Part shown: positions 28,187 through 37,365 of the stretch, piece after piece
Numbering within the stretch: position 1 is the first letter of the stretch
How the letters are laid out: every line of letters begins with the position of its first letter
DNA from: Umezawaea tangerina
GTDB lineage: Bacteria > Actinomycetota > Actinomycetes > Mycobacteriales > Pseudonocardiaceae
Assembly (NCBI RefSeq): GCF_003002815.1
Contig: NZ_PVTF01000026.1
Coordinates: 1 to 64,000, forward strand
Reading direction: 5' to 3'
DNA length: 64,000 nucleotides
The notes under the pieces: generated by a model
Told to the model about the DNA's origin: nothing
What the model saw: only the letters and a program-made list of their open reading frames with translations
The model's database searches: none
Made by a program: the position numbers and the translations under genes

Positions 28187-31100
28187 GTGGCCACACGGCC
28201 CCCGGTCGGACTGCCCAAGCTGTCCCGACGAAGCAGGCTGCTGCTCATCATCGGCGGCGTGATCCTGGTCGGGCTGATCACCGGATCACGACTGCTCGGC
28301 ACCTACGTCAACTGGCTGTGGTTCGGGGAGGTCGGCTTCCAGAGCGTCTACAGCACCATGCTGCTGACGCGGTTCGGGCTCTTCCTCGGCGTCGGCCTGC
28401 TGGTCGGCGGCCTCGTCGCGATCAACCTGATCCTCGCCTACCGGACGCGGCCGGTGTTCGTGCCCGTGACGGGACCGGACGACCCGGTGGCGCGCTACCG
28501 CGCCGTCGTGTCGCGCCGGATGCGCCTGTTCGCGATCGGCATCCCGGTCCTGATCGGGCTGATCGCCGGTGTGTCGGCCCAGGCGGACTGGCAGCAGTTC
28601 CAGCTCTTCCTGAACGCCACGGCGTTCGGGGTGACCGACCCGCAGTTCGGTCACGACATCGGCTTCTACGCCTTCAAGCTCCCCTTCTACACGTGGCTGC
28701 TGTCGTGGCTGTTCATCGCCACCGCGGTGTCCTTCGTAGCCGCGATCGTCGCGCACTACCTGTTCGGCGGCATCCGCCTCGCCGGTCGCGGCGGCCAGCT
28801 CTCCGGCCCGTCGCGCACCCACCTGTCCATCGTGGCCGGTGTGTTCGTGCTGCTCAAGGCGGTCGCGTACTTCTTCGACCGGTACATGCTGCTGTTCTCC
28901 GACCGCAACGACAAGTTCAACGGCGCGACGTACACCGACCTCAACGCGGTGCTGCCCGCCAAGCTGATCCTGTTGTGCATCGCGGTGTTCTGCGCGGTCG
29001 CGTTCTTCGTCGGCGCGGTGCTGCGCAACCTCCAGCTGCCCGCGATCGCGACGGTGCTGCTGATCCTGTCGAGCATCCTCGTCGGCGCCGCGTGGCCCGC
29101 GGTGCTGGAGCAGTTCTCGGTGAAGCCGAACGCCATCGAGCGCGAGGCCGAGTCGATCAAGCGCAACATCAACGCGACCAAGCAGGCGTTCGGGCTGACC
29201 GACGACAAGGTCGAGACGAAACCCTACGAGGGCAAGCAGAACGTCTCGCTCGACGAGCTGAAGAAGGACCAGGCGACGCTGGGCAACATCCGGTTGCTCG
29301 ACCCCGCCGTGGTGGCCAAGACCTTCACCCAGTTCCAGCAGCTCCGGCCGTTCTACGCCTTCCCGGAGAAGCTCGACGTCGACCGGTACAAGGTGCAGGA
29401 CCAGGAGCTGCAGGACTACATCGTGGCGGTCCGCGAGCTGAACACCGCGGGCATCCCGCAGGGCCAGCGCGACTGGATCAACCAGCACCTCGTCTACACC
29501 CACGGCAACGGCTTCGTGGCCGCCGAGGCGAGCAAGGTCAACACCCCCGCCGACAACGGCGGCAACGGCGGCTACCCGGTCTTCCAGGCCAGCGAGGTCG
29601 CACCGGACGGCAAGGTGCAGCCGGGCCCGTTCGGCGTGCAGCAGCCGCGCACGTACTACGGCGAGCTGGGCGCGGTGGGCGACTACGCGATCGTCGGCGG
29701 CCGCGACGCGGGCTCGCCGGGCGAGTACGACACCGACACCTCGTCCTACACCTACGACGGCGCGGGCGGCGTCCGCATCGGCGGGCTGTTCAACAAGCTG
29801 GTGTTCGCCTCGTACTACGGCGAGCGGAACATCCTCTTCAACCAGTCCATCACGGACGAGTCGAAGATCATCTTCAACCGGCACCCGCGGGACCGCGTCG
29901 AAGAGGTCGCCCCGTGGCTGACGGTCGACGGCGACCCGTACCCGGCCGTCGTCGACGGCAAGATCACCTGGATCGTCGACGGCTACACCACGCTCGCCAA
30001 CTACCCGTACGCCAAGAAGACCCCCCTCGGCGAGGTCACCAACGACTCGCTCCCCGGCGTCGCGCAGCTGCCGAACGAGGAGATCAGCTACATCCGCAAC
30101 TCGGTCAAGGCCACTGTGGACGCCTACGACGGCACGGTGACCCTGTACGCGATGGACGAGCAGGACCCGGTCCTCAAGGCCTGGATGGGCGTCTTCCCCG
30201 GCACGGTCAAGCCGAACAGCGCCATCTCGGCGTCGCTGCGCGAGCACTTCCGCTACCCGGAGGACCTGTTCAAGGTCCAGCGCGAGACGCTGTCGAAGTA
30301 CCACGTCTCCGAGCCGAGGGACTTCTTCTCCGGCGTCTCGTTCTGGGGCGTCCCGTCCGACCCCACGGTCGACAACGCGACCACCCTGGAACAGCAGGCG
30401 CAGGTCAACTCGCAGCCGCGCGACCAGCAACCGCCGTTCTACGTGGTGGCGGGCGACCCGACCGCCGGGCAGAACAAGGTGAGCTTCCAGCTGACCAGCT
30501 CGCTGGTGCGGCAGAACCGCGAGTTCATGGCCTCCTACGTCACGGCGAGGTCCGACCCGGACAACTACGGGAAGATCAGCGTCCTGACGCTGAACAACGA
30601 GGCCAAGGGCCCGCAGCAGATCCAGACGCAGTTCCTCACCTCGGCGACGGTCAGCTCCGAGCTGAACCTGCTGACCCAGCAGAAGACCAAGGTCGTCTAC
30701 GGCAACCTGCTGACCCTCCCGGTCGGCGGCGGCCTGCTCTACGTCGAACCGGTCTACATCGAACGGGCCAGCCAGAACACGTCGTACCCGCAGCTGTCCA
30801 AGGTCCTGGTCAGCTTCGGCGACAAGGTCGGGTACGCGCCGACGCTGGCGGAGGCGCTGGAACAGGTGCTGACCGGCGCCTCGACCCAGGTGCCGAACGT
30901 CCCCGGCGGCACGACACCGCCGTCGACCACGCCCACCTCGCCGTCGACCTCCACGCCACCGGGCACCGGGCAGGCCAGCCCCGAGCTCACCCAGGCCGTG
31001 AAGGACATGCAGAGCGCTCTGGCGGCCATCAAGTCCGCCCAGGCGAGCGGTGACTTCGCGGCGCTCGGCAACGCCTACAAGGCGCTGGACGAGGCCACGA

Positions 31101-31195
31101 AGAAGTTCGAGACCGCCAACGCGTCCGCCACCACCAGTTCGACGCCACCGGCGTCGTCCTCGTCGGTCGCGGCCACGGCGACACCCTCGGGCTGA
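28187..31195 (+). CDS. UPF0182 family large membrane protein
   Basis: A 1002-residue protein with about seven membrane helices in the first 310 residues, then a long extracytoplasmic region. Blocks such as WIVDGYTTLANYPYAKK, FRYPEDLFKVQRE and LPVGGGLLYVEPVYIE are hallmarks of UPF0182. The tail is rich in Thr/Ser/Pro with a helical segment (KDMQSALAAIKSAQASGDF). The GTG start follows GGAGG. Its role is unknown. It is a conserved actinobacterial protein, and this copy sits in the mycobacterial-type PDZ-Lon neighbourhood. Confidence 0.92.
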   Translation: MATRPPVGLPKLSRRSRLLLIIGGVILVGLITGSRLLGTYVNWLWFGEVGFQSVYSTMLLTRFGLFLGVGLLVGGLVAINLILAYRTRPVFVPVTGPDDPVARYRAVVSRRMRLFAIGIPVLIGLIAGVSAQADWQQFQLFLNATAFGVTDPQFGHDIGFYAFKLPFYTWLLSWLFIATAVSFVAAIVAHYLFGGIRLAGRGGQLSGPSRTHLSIVAGVFVLLKAVAYFFDRYMLLFSDRNDKFNGATYTDLNAVLPAKLILLCIAVFCAVAFFVGAVLRNLQLPAIATVLLILSSILVGAAWPAVLEQFSVKPNAIEREAESIKRNINATKQAFGLTDDKVETKPYEGKQNVSLDELKKDQATLGNIRLLDPAVVAKTFTQFQQLRPFYAFPEKLDVDRYKVQDQELQDYIVAVRELNTAGIPQGQRDWINQHLVYTHGNGFVAAEASKVNTPADNGGNGGYPVFQASEVAPDGKVQPGPFGVQQPRTYYGELGAVGDYAIVGGRDAGSPGEYDTDTSSYTYDGAGGVRIGGLFNKLVFASYYGERNILFNQSITDESKIIFNRHPRDRVEEVAPWLTVDGDPYPAVVDGKITWIVDGYTTLANYPYAKKTPLGEVTNDSLPGVAQLPNEEISYIRNSVKATVDAYDGTVTLYAMDEQDPVLKAWMGVFPGTVKPNSAISASLREHFRYPEDLFKVQRETLSKYHVSEPRDFFSGVSFWGVPSDPTVDNATTLEQQAQVNSQPRDQQPPFYVVAGDPTAGQNKVSFQLTSSLVRQNREFMASYVTARSDPDNYGKISVLTLNNEAKGPQQIQTQFLTSATVSSELNLLTQQKTKVVYGNLLTLPVGGGLLYVEPVYIERASQNTSYPQLSKVLVSFGDKVGYAPTLAEALEQVLTGASTQVPNVPGGTTPPSTTPTSPSTSTPPGTGQASPELTQAVKDMQSALAAIKSAQASGDFAALGNAYKALDEATKKFETANASATTSSTPPASSSSVAATATPSG

Positions 31196-31214
31196 CACCA
31201 CCGCTGAACAGCGG

Positions 31215-31252
31215 AATCGGGTGGCCCCCAGCACAAGGGGGCCACCCGATTT
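31215..31252 (+). terminator. terminator after the UPF0182 gene
   Basis: A perfect 15-bp stem (31215-31229 with 31237-31251) with a 7-base loop follows the UPF0182 stop. Its end overlaps the promoter of the first tRNA gene. Confidence 0.82.
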
Positions 31253-31280
31253 GCATGTCCGGACAACACTCCAGTACAGT
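31251..31280 (+). promoter_or_regulatory. promoter of the first initiator tRNA
   Basis: TTGCAT (31251-31256) and TACAGT (31275-31280) are 18 bases apart and end 18 bases before the tRNA. The spacing and distance fit a housekeeping promoter. Confidence 0.65.
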
Positions 31281-31298
31281 TCACCTCAGCAACAACGG

Positions 31299-31372
31299 CG
31301 CGGGGTGGAGCAGCTCGGTAGCTCGCTGGGCTCATAACCCAGAGGTCGCAGGTTCAAATCCTGTCCCCGCTA
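31299..31372 (+). tRNA. initiator tRNA-fMet (CAT), copy 1
   Basis: The 74-base cloverleaf has anticodon CAT in CTCATAA. Three consecutive G-C pairs in the anticodon stem (GGG/CCC) and an unpaired first acceptor position (C1 facing T72) mark it as the initiator. The 3' CCA is not encoded. It is identical to the copy at 31702 and has its own promoter and terminator. Confidence 0.96.
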
Positions 31373-31384
31373 CAAATCCGGGAT

Positions 31385-31418
31385 ATCCCTATGCGGCTTC
31401 GGCCGCATGGGGATTTTT
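31385..31418 (+). terminator. terminator of the first initiator tRNA
   Basis: A 13-bp stem with one wobble pair and a TTCG loop is followed by a run of five T. Confidence 0.88.
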
Positions 31419-31429
31419 CGCGTTTCACG

Positions 31430-31650
31430 GGGGCTCTCGCCCCCGGGCCCCCAAGGCAGGAGGGCTTCGCCCCCTGCACCCCCGGGCGGGTGGGGGAACG
31501 TTGGGGGTCGCCTGGCTTGGTGGGGGGTGAGGTGGGGAGTGGGGTGGGGTTGAGCTGGGGGAATGGGGGGTTGGGTGGGCGTTGGGTGGGCGTTGGGTGG
31601 GCGTTGGGTGGGCGTTGGGTGGGGGTGGTGAAAAGGGGGTGCGGGAGGGT
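31430..31650 (+). repeat. G-rich region with 10-base tandem repeat
   Basis: After GC-rich palindromes of the GGGGGCTCTCGCCCCC and GGGCTTCGCCC type (31430-31490), the plus strand is almost all G and T to 31650. At 31571-31625 the unit GGGCGTTGGGT repeats in register every 10 bases about five times. Runs of three or more G with 1-4 base loops meet the sequence pattern for G-quadruplexes. No gene is seen. Confidence 0.8.
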
Positions 31651-31701
31651 GTATAGTTGTTTTCAGCAGGACGAAGTGAAACAAGTAAATGGTTTAAGCG
31701 G

Positions 31702-31775
31702 CGCGGGGTGGAGCAGCTCGGTAGCTCGCTGGGCTCATAACCCAGAGGTCGCAGGTTCAAATCCTGTCCCCGCTA
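31702..31775 (+). tRNA. initiator tRNA-fMet (CAT), copy 2
   Basis: Identical in all 74 bases to the copy at 31299, including the initiator features and the lack of an encoded CCA. Flanking sequences differ apart from a few bases, so the duplication is old or was kept identical by selection or gene conversion. Confidence 0.96.
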
Positions 31776-31787
31776 CTTGTTGGGAAG

Positions 31788-31820
31788 ATCCCGGTTCGAC
31801 TTCGGTCGGGCCGGGATTTT
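31788..31820 (+). terminator. terminator of the second initiator tRNA
   Basis: An outer 7-bp stem ATCCCGG/CCGGGAT and an inner CGAC/GTCG stem around TTCG are followed by a short T run. Confidence 0.75.
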
Positions 31821-31857
31821 CTGCATTCGGGTGTGGTTAACCGGTTGTGGATGGACG

Positions 31858-31890
31858 AGAGGCCCGATCCCTGGTGGGGATCGGGCCTCT
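31858..31890 (-). terminator. terminator hairpin of the small Cys-rich protein gene
   Basis: A 14-bp stem (AGAGGCCCGATCCC with its complement) with a short loop lies about 30 bases past the minus-strand stop at 31922. Confidence 0.65.
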
Positions 31891-31921
31891 CGGGCCTCTC
31901 GGGTGTCTTGGGTGTGGTGGG

Positions 31922-32134
31922 TCAGGTCATGTTTTCGATCCAGTACTCGTTGCACTTGAGGGAGCAGACGCGGCCGCCGCCGCTGACGTTGCGGGTGCGC
32001 CTGATCTGCTTCCCGCAGACCATGCACTCGTCCTTGCCCGCCTGGTCCGGGATCGTGCCGCTCGCCCACGCGCGCGCCCCGCGCACGACCTTGGCCCCGC
32101 GCGCGACCTTCCCGTCCATCCACTTGATGCCCAT
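31922..32134 (-). CDS. small protein with a zinc-binding C-terminal motif
   Basis: A 70-residue protein starting MGIKWMDGKVARGAKVVRG. The C-terminal half carries CMVCGKQIRRTR and CSLKCNEYW, two Cys pairs that resemble a treble-clef or HIT/MYND-like zinc finger. Open sequence continues upstream to 32263, so a longer form cannot be excluded. The family is not recognised. It stands alone. The gap from 32135 to 32504 shows no gene. Confidence 0.6.
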   Translation of the reverse strand: MGIKWMDGKVARGAKVVRGARAWASGTIPDQAGKDECMVCGKQIRRTRNVSGGGRVCSLKCNEYWIENMT

Positions 32135-32504
32135 CGCCCGCACCTCCAGCTTGAGCGCGCCCCCGACCAGGCCGCGCACCAGGACAATCGTCCCAGTGCT
32201 CCAGGCGTGCGCCAGACCCCGAGCCGGGAACCACCTTGTTGTGCGAACAGGGGATGAGCACATGGCTCGCGACGGCTCCGGCGGGTGAGCTTCGAGGCCC
32301 TCCTGCTGCCGTTCGAGTGAGTCGGGTCGGGCGTGCGGCCGCCGCCACCGGGATCGACTTCCGTTGCCGTGAACGGATTTTCCACGTGAGCTGGACGAGG
32401 GCGGTCAAGGGGCCGAAAGCGTGGTGTCGATCAGGGCGTCGTCACCGTGCGGAGCTTTCCGTTGCTCCGCATGGCCCAATTCCACTAGCCCGTGATCAGC
32501 CACA

Positions 32505-32534
32505 GTGGACAGAACGGTTGACCATTGTGGACAG
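32505..32534 (+). promoter_or_regulatory. direct repeats upstream of the PadR gene
   Basis: GTGGACAG occurs at 32505-32512 and 32527-32534, exactly 22 bases apart, or about two helical turns. It ends 29 bases before the padR start. It may be an autoregulatory operator; this is inferred from spacing only. Confidence 0.4.
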
Positions 32535-32563
32535 CGCCCCGATGTCGTGGCACCGTTGGTGAT

Positions 32564-33064
32564 ATGTCGGACCTCAATGCGACTGCCGCTGCCCTGCTCG
32601 GGCTGCTGCACGACGGACCCAAGACCGGTGGCCAGCTCGTGGCTGAGGCCGGAGAGCGCTTCGGCGCGTTTTTCAGCGTCACCCGCAGCCAGGTCTACCG
32701 CGAGCTGCCCGCGCTCGCCGACGCGGGCCTGCTCCGCCTCGGCAAGCAGGGGCCGCGCTCCAGCCAGCAGTACGTGCTGACCGCGGCGGGCAAGAAGGCG
32801 TTCAAGAACTGGCTCCTCTCCGAGCCGGGACCTGACCACCTGCGCAGCCCGCTGATCCTGCGCCTCGTCCACGCGGGGTCGCTGACGGCCAAGCAGCGCG
32901 CCGGACTCGTGGACACCGCCCGCGGTGTGTACGGGGCCGAGCAGGAGAGCGCCAAGACGGCCGTGAAGACCGCCGAGGACCCCTACGCGAAGGCGGTGGC
33001 CGAGTTCGGCCTCGCGCACGCCAAGGCCGTCCTCAAGCTCCTGGACGCCATCCCCACCGGCTGA
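32564..33064 (+). CDS. PadR family transcriptional regulator
   Basis: A 166-residue protein with the PadR winged helix-turn-helix: ATAAALLGLLHDGPKTGGQL, FSVTRSQVYRELPALADAGLL and the wing SSQQYVLTAAGKKAF. A C-terminal helical dimerisation part follows (about residues 105-165). The ATG at 32564 begins the typical MSDLNATAAALLGLL. PadR proteins repress efflux or detoxification genes. No obvious target is adjacent, so it may act on itself through the upstream direct repeats. Confidence 0.87.
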   Translation: MSDLNATAAALLGLLHDGPKTGGQLVAEAGERFGAFFSVTRSQVYRELPALADAGLLRLGKQGPRSSQQYVLTAAGKKAFKNWLLSEPGPDHLRSPLILRLVHAGSLTAKQRAGLVDTARGVYGAEQESAKTAVKTAEDPYAKAVAEFGLAHAKAVLKLLDAIPTG

Positions 33065-33124
33065 AGCCCCGGTTACCCGGCGACCGGTCGCTCCCCGCGG
33101 CCGGTGCCGGCGTAATCTTTCGAC

Positions 33125-34228
33125 GTGAACCCGGACGTCGAAGCAGACATCAAGGACCTCTCCGCGACCCTCGGCAGCATCGAGGCGGTGATGGACCTCG
33201 ACACGTTGCGCGCCCAGGTCGCCGATCTGGAAGAGCAGGCCGCCCTCCCGGACCTCTGGAACGACCAGGAGAAGGCGCAGAAGCTCACCAGCGAGCTGTC
33301 CCACAAGCAGGGCGAGCTCCGGCGCATCACCAACCTGCGCGGCCGCCTCGAGGACCTCGGCATCATGTACGAGCTCGCCGAGGCCGAGGACGACGCGGAC
33401 AGCATCGCCGACGCCGACGGCGAACGGGCGAAGCTGCGCGAGGAAATCGCTTCCCTGGAAGTCCGCACGCTGCTCTCCGGCGAGTACGACGAGCGCAACG
33501 CGCTCATCACCGTGCGTGCCGAGGCCGGTGGGATCGACGCCGCCGACTTCGCCGAGATGCTGCTCCGCATGTACTCCCGCTGGGCCGAACGCCACGGCTA
33601 CGGCGTCGACGTGTTCGACACGTCCTACGCCGAGGAGGCGGGCATCAAGTCCGCCACCTTCCGCATCACCGCCCCGTACGCCTACGGGACCCTGTCGGTC
33701 GAGCAGGGCACGCACCGGCTCGTGCGCATCTCCCCGTTCGACAACCAGGGCCGCCGCCAGACGTCGTTCGCGGGCGTCGAGGTCGTGCCGGTCGTCGAGC
33801 AGACCGACCACGTCGAGATCGACGAGAAGGACCTCCGCGTCGACGTGTACCGGTCGTCCGGCCCCGGTGGCCAGGGCGTCAACACCACGGACTCCGCGGT
33901 GCGGCTGACCCACATCCCGACCGGGATCGTGGTGTCCTGCCAGAACGAGCGCTCGCAGCTGCAGAACAAGGCGACCGCGATGGCCGTGCTGCAGGCGAAG
34001 CTGCTGGAGCGGCAGCGCCAGGAGGACAAGGACAAGATGGACGCGCTCAAGGACAGCGGGTCCAGCTGGGGCAACCAGATGCGCTCCTACGTCCTGCACC
34101 CGTACCAGATGGTCAAGGACCTCCGGACCGAGCACGAGGTCGGCAACCCCGGCGCGGTGCTCGACGGCGAGATCGACGACTTCCTCGAGGCGGGCATCCG
34201 GTGGCGCAAGCAGCAGCAAACGTCCTGA
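33125..34228 (+). CDS. prfB: peptide chain release factor 2
   Basis: A 367-residue class I release factor that ends translation at UGA and UAA. The GGQ motif is in [17 protein letters not shown], and the recognition loop is around [13 protein letters not shown]. The frame is continuous from the GTG at 33125, so this gene lacks the programmed +1 frameshift found in many other bacteria, as is usual in actinobacteria. It is followed by ftsE, ftsX and smpB, a conserved actinobacterial order. Confidence 0.97.
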   Translation: MNPDVEADIKDLSATLGSIEAVMDLDTLRAQVADLEEQAALPDLWNDQEKAQKLTSELSHKQGELRRITNLRGRLEDLGIMYELAEAEDDADSIADADGERAKLREEIASLEVRTLLSGEYDERNALITVRAEAGGIDAADFAEMLLRMYSRWAERHGYGVDVFDTSYAEEAGIKSATFRITAPYAYGTLSVEQGTHRLVRISPFDNQGRRQTSFAGVEVVPVVEQTDHVEIDEKDLRVDVYRSSGPGGQGVNTTDSAVRLTHIPTGIVVSCQNERSQLQNKATAMAVLQAKLLERQRQEDKDKMDALKDSGSSWGNQMRSYVLHPYQMVKDLRTEHEVGNPGAVLDGEIDDFLEAGIRWRKQQQTS

Positions 34229-34307
34229 TCGGTGACGAGTCGTCACGCTCCGCACTTCGCCGGGCGAGACGAAGGCTTTACCCTGGCCACGGGTAGACTC
34301 CGCCCTC

Positions 34308-34997
34308 GTGATTCGCCTAGAACACGTTTCCAAGGTCTACAAGACCTCCACGCGTCCCGCACTCGACGACGTCTCGGTCGAGATGGACAAGGGTGAGTTC
34401 GTGTTCCTCATCGGGCCCTCGGGGTCCGGCAAATCCACGTTCTTGCGCTTGTTGCTCCGTGAAGAGGTGCCCAGCAAGGGGCGCGTCTACGTGTCCAACT
34501 TCGACGTCGCCAAGATGTCCCGGCGCAGGGTCCCCCGCCTGCGCCAGTCCATCGGCTGCGTGTTCCAGGACTTCCGACTCCTCAGCAACAAGACCGTGGC
34601 GGAGAACGTCGCGTTCGCGCTCGAGGTCATCGGCAAGCCCAAGAACACCATCGTCAAGGTGGTCCCCGAGGTGCTCCAGCTGGTCGGCCTCGAAGGCAAG
34701 GCGGACCGGCTGCCGCACGAGCTCTCCGGTGGTGAGCAGCAGCGCGTCGCGATCGCCCGCGCGTTCGTGAACCGCCCGCTGGTCCTCATCGCCGACGAGC
34801 CGACCGGAAACCTGGACCCCGACACGAGCCAGGACATCATGCTGCTGCTGGAGCGGATCAACCGCACCGGCACCACAGTCGTGATGGCAACGCACGACCA
34901 CGGCATCGTCGACTCCATGCGGCGCCGTGTCGTCGAGCTCGACAACGGCAGGGTCGTCCGCGACGACGCGCGAGGCGTCTACGGCGTAGGCCGGTAG
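34308..34997 (+). CDS. ftsE: cell division ATP-binding protein FtsE
   Basis: A 229-residue ABC ATPase. Walker A is GPSGSGKST (about 36-44), the signature is LSGGEQQR, Walker B is VLIADEP, and the H-loop is MATHDHG. With FtsX it forms the complex that activates cell-wall hydrolases at division. The start is GTG 34308. It is followed by ftsX after 45 bases. Confidence 0.96.
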   Translation: MIRLEHVSKVYKTSTRPALDDVSVEMDKGEFVFLIGPSGSGKSTFLRLLLREEVPSKGRVYVSNFDVAKMSRRRVPRLRQSIGCVFQDFRLLSNKTVAENVAFALEVIGKPKNTIVKVVPEVLQLVGLEGKADRLPHELSGGEQQRVAIARAFVNRPLVLIADEPTGNLDPDTSQDIMLLLERINRTGTTVVMATHDHGIVDSMRRRVVELDNGRVVRDDARGVYGVGR

Positions 34998-35042
34998 TTA
35001 CCTCCGCACACCTTCCCCCGACCCCAAGGAACGCCACCCCCG

Positions 35043-35945
35043 ATGCGTACCAGCTTCGTGTTCAGCGAGGTCGTCACCGGCCTGCGCCGGAACGTCACGA
35101 TGACCATCGCGATGATCCTCACGACCGCTATCTCGCTCGGCCTGCTCGGTGGTGGTTTGCTCGTCGTCCGCATGGTCGACAAGATGCAGGCCAACTACCA
35201 GGGCAAGCTCGAAGTAGCGGTCCTGCTCACCAACGACGTGAGCGCCAACGACCAGGACTGCTCCAGTCAGCCCTGCTCCGGTCTGCGCACCTCGCTGGAG
35301 ACGACCTCCGGCGTCGAGACGGTCGTCTTCGAGAACCGCGACAAGGGCTTCGAGCGCTTCAAGCGGATCTTCGAGGCCCAGCCGGAGCTCGTGAAGCTCG
35401 CCCGACCCGAGGCCATCCCGGCCACGTTCCGGGTCAAGCTCGAGGACCCGGAGCGCGCGGACGTGATCGTGCGCGAGTTCTCCGGCAAGGCGGGCGTGAA
35501 GAGCGTCGACGACCAGGGCAAGTTCCTGGACCGGTTGTTCAACGTGCTGAACGGGGTCCGGGACGGCGCGCTGTTCCTGGCGCTCCTGCAGGCACTCGCC
35601 GCCCTCCTGCTGATCTCCAACACGATCCAGGTCTCCGCCTACACGCGGAGGACGGAGGTCGGCATCATGCGCCTGGTGGGCGCGACGCGGTGGTACACGC
35701 AGCTCCCGTTCCTCATCGAGGCGGTGGTCGCGGGCATCATCGGCGCCATCGTCTCGGTCGTGGGCCTGATCCTGTTCAAGGCCTTCATCCTGGACCGGGT
35801 GCTGGGCGACCTGTTCTCCTCCGGCATCCTGCCGACGCTGAGCCAGCTCGACGTGCTGCTGATCGCCCCGATCCTGTTCGGCGTCTCCGTGCTGATCTCG
35901 GCGCTGACCGGCTACGTCACCCTGCGCCTCTACGTCCGGCTTTAA
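35043..35945 (+). CDS. ftsX: cell division permease FtsX
   Basis: A 300-residue membrane partner of FtsE. A first helix (about 22-45) is followed by an extracytoplasmic domain with a possible disulfide pair (DCSSQPCSG), then three C-terminal helices. SAYTRRTEVGIMRLVGATRWY is the FtsX signature contacting FtsE. The extracytoplasmic domain recruits a peptidoglycan hydrolase or its activator. The ATG start and co-directional spacing support an ftsEX operon continuing to smpB. Confidence 0.95.
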   Translation: MRTSFVFSEVVTGLRRNVTMTIAMILTTAISLGLLGGGLLVVRMVDKMQANYQGKLEVAVLLTNDVSANDQDCSSQPCSGLRTSLETTSGVETVVFENRDKGFERFKRIFEAQPELVKLARPEAIPATFRVKLEDPERADVIVREFSGKAGVKSVDDQGKFLDRLFNVLNGVRDGALFLALLQALAALLLISNTIQVSAYTRRTEVGIMRLVGATRWYTQLPFLIEAVVAGIIGAIVSVVGLILFKAFILDRVLGDLFSSGILPTLSQLDVLLIAPILFGVSVLISALTGYVTLRLYVRL

Positions 35946-35974
35946 CCGCTGGCCCGGTCACGTAAAGTCGCATC

Positions 35975-36460
35975 ATGGTCAAGGAACGCGGCAGGAAGGT
36001 GATCGCGTCGAACCGCAAGGCTCGACACGACTACACCATCCTCGACGTCTTCGAAGCGGGTGTCGTGCTCGTGGGCACCGAGGTGAAGAGTCTCCGCCTG
36101 GGCCGGGCGTCCCTTGTGGACGCCTTCGCCCAGGTCGACGACGGCGAGATCTGGTTGCACGCGCTGCACATCCCCGAGTACGTGGCGGGGACGTGGACCA
36201 ACCACGAGGTGCGCAGGCGGCGGAAGCTGCTGCTGCACAAGAGCGAGATCGAACGGCTGATCGGCAAGACCAAGGAGAGCGGTCTGAGCCTGATCCCGCT
36301 GTCGATGTACTTCAGCGACGGGTACGTGAAGCTGGAGCTGGCGCTGGCGAAGGGCAAGAAGTCCTACGACAAGCGCCAGGACATCGCCAAGCGGGACGCC
36401 GACCGCGACATCCAGAAGGCGTACGGCCGTGCGCTGAAGGGCCGCGGGGGCCGGTACTGA
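35975..36460 (+). CDS. smpB: SsrA-binding protein SmpB
   Basis: This 161-residue protein brings tmRNA to stalled ribosomes. It has the full SmpB fold with [30 protein letters not shown] and a basic C-terminal tail ([19 protein letters not shown]) that enters the empty mRNA channel. Its RNA partner ssrA is encoded 3 kb downstream. The stop TGA lies in a CTGA shared with the probable CTG start of the next gene. Confidence 0.97.
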   Translation: MVKERGRKVIASNRKARHDYTILDVFEAGVVLVGTEVKSLRLGRASLVDAFAQVDDGEIWLHALHIPEYVAGTWTNHEVRRRRKLLLHKSEIERLIGKTKESGLSLIPLSMYFSDGYVKLELALAKGKKSYDKRQDIAKRDADRDIQKAYGRALKGRGGRY

Positions 36461-37365
36461 ACGGACCCGAGAACGACGCGGAGGTCCCGGGCTGGGTCAC
36501 CGGCCTGGGACTTCCCGGTCTCGTGGACCTGCACGTGCACTTCATGCCCGAACGCGTGCTCGCGAAGGTGTGGGCGTTCTTCGACCGCGCGGGCGAGCAC
36601 TACGGCGTGCCGTGGCCGATCCACTACCGGCTCGGCGAGCCGGAGCGCCTCGACCGGCTGCGGGCGCTGGGCGTGGTCGGGTTCGCCCCGCTGGTGTACC
36701 CGCACAAGCCGGACATGGCGGAATGGCTCACCGAGTGGGCGCTCGACTTCGGGCAGCGCACGCCGGGTGCCGTGCCGACCGCGACGCTGTACCCCGAACC
36801 CGGTGTGGAGACCTACCTCGGCAAGGCGCTCGACGCCGGTGCCCGGTGCGTGAAGGCGCACGTCCAGGTCGGCGCCTACGAGCCGGCCGACCCGCTGCTG
36901 GACGGCGCGTGGGGGCTGCTGGCCGAGGCCGGTGTGCCCGCCGTGGTGCACTGCGGGCACGGCCCCGTGCCCGGCGCGCACACGGGGCTCGACCGGTACG
37001 AGGCGGTGCTCCGCAGGCACCCGCGGCTCACGGCGGTGATCGCGCACGCGGGGATGCCCGACTACGGCGACGCGCTCGACCTGGTCGCCCGCTACCCGCG
37101 CGTGCACCTGGACACCACGATGGTCGGGGTGCCGTTCAGCGAGCGGAACCAGCCGCTCCCGGCGGACTGGGCGGCGCGGATCGCCGACGTACCGGACCGG
37201 ATCGTGCTCGGCACGGACTTCCCCAACATCCCGTACGCCTACTCCGAGCAGCTGCGCGCCATCGCGGGCTGGGCGGGGTCGGACGACCGGCTCGGTACCC
37301 CGTTCCTGCGCGCCGTGCTGCACGACAACCCGGCGCGGCTCCTGGGCTACCCGATGTCGAGGTAG
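36457..37365 (+). CDS. amidohydrolase family metal-dependent hydrolase
   Basis: A TIM-barrel hydrolase of about 302 residues. It has a metal HxH in GLVDLHVHF, then [29 protein letters not shown] and [11 protein letters not shown], matching the amidohydrolase_2 family (aminocarboxymuconate-semialdehyde decarboxylase-like). No ATG or GTG precedes DLHVHF closely except a GTG at 36523, which would clip the first strand. The CTG at 36457 overlaps the smpB stop as CTGA and gives a normal-length N-terminus, so it is proposed. The substrate is unknown. The gene's end overlaps the convergent regulator gene by 19 bases. Confidence 0.8.
   Translation: MNGPENDAEVPGWVTGLGLPGLVDLHVHFMPERVLAKVWAFFDRAGEHYGVPWPIHYRLGEPERLDRLRALGVVGFAPLVYPHKPDMAEWLTEWALDFGQRTPGAVPTATLYPEPGVETYLGKALDAGARCVKAHVQVGAYEPADPLLDGAWGLLAEAGVPAVVHCGHGPVPGAHTGLDRYEAVLRRHPRLTAVIAHAGMPDYGDALDLVARYPRVHLDTTMVGVPFSERNQPLPADWAARIADVPDRIVLGTDFPNIPYAYSEQLRAIAGWAGSDDRLGTPFLRAVLHDNPARLLGYPMSR

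Noticed and set aside
31571-31625. Tandem repeat considered as a CRISPR array
   Set aside because: The unit is only 10 bases, units abut without unique spacers, and no cas gene is present.
33125-34228. Programmed frameshift in prfB
   Set aside because: The reading frame is continuous from a good GTG start and shows no internal TGA with a CTTTGA-type slip site.
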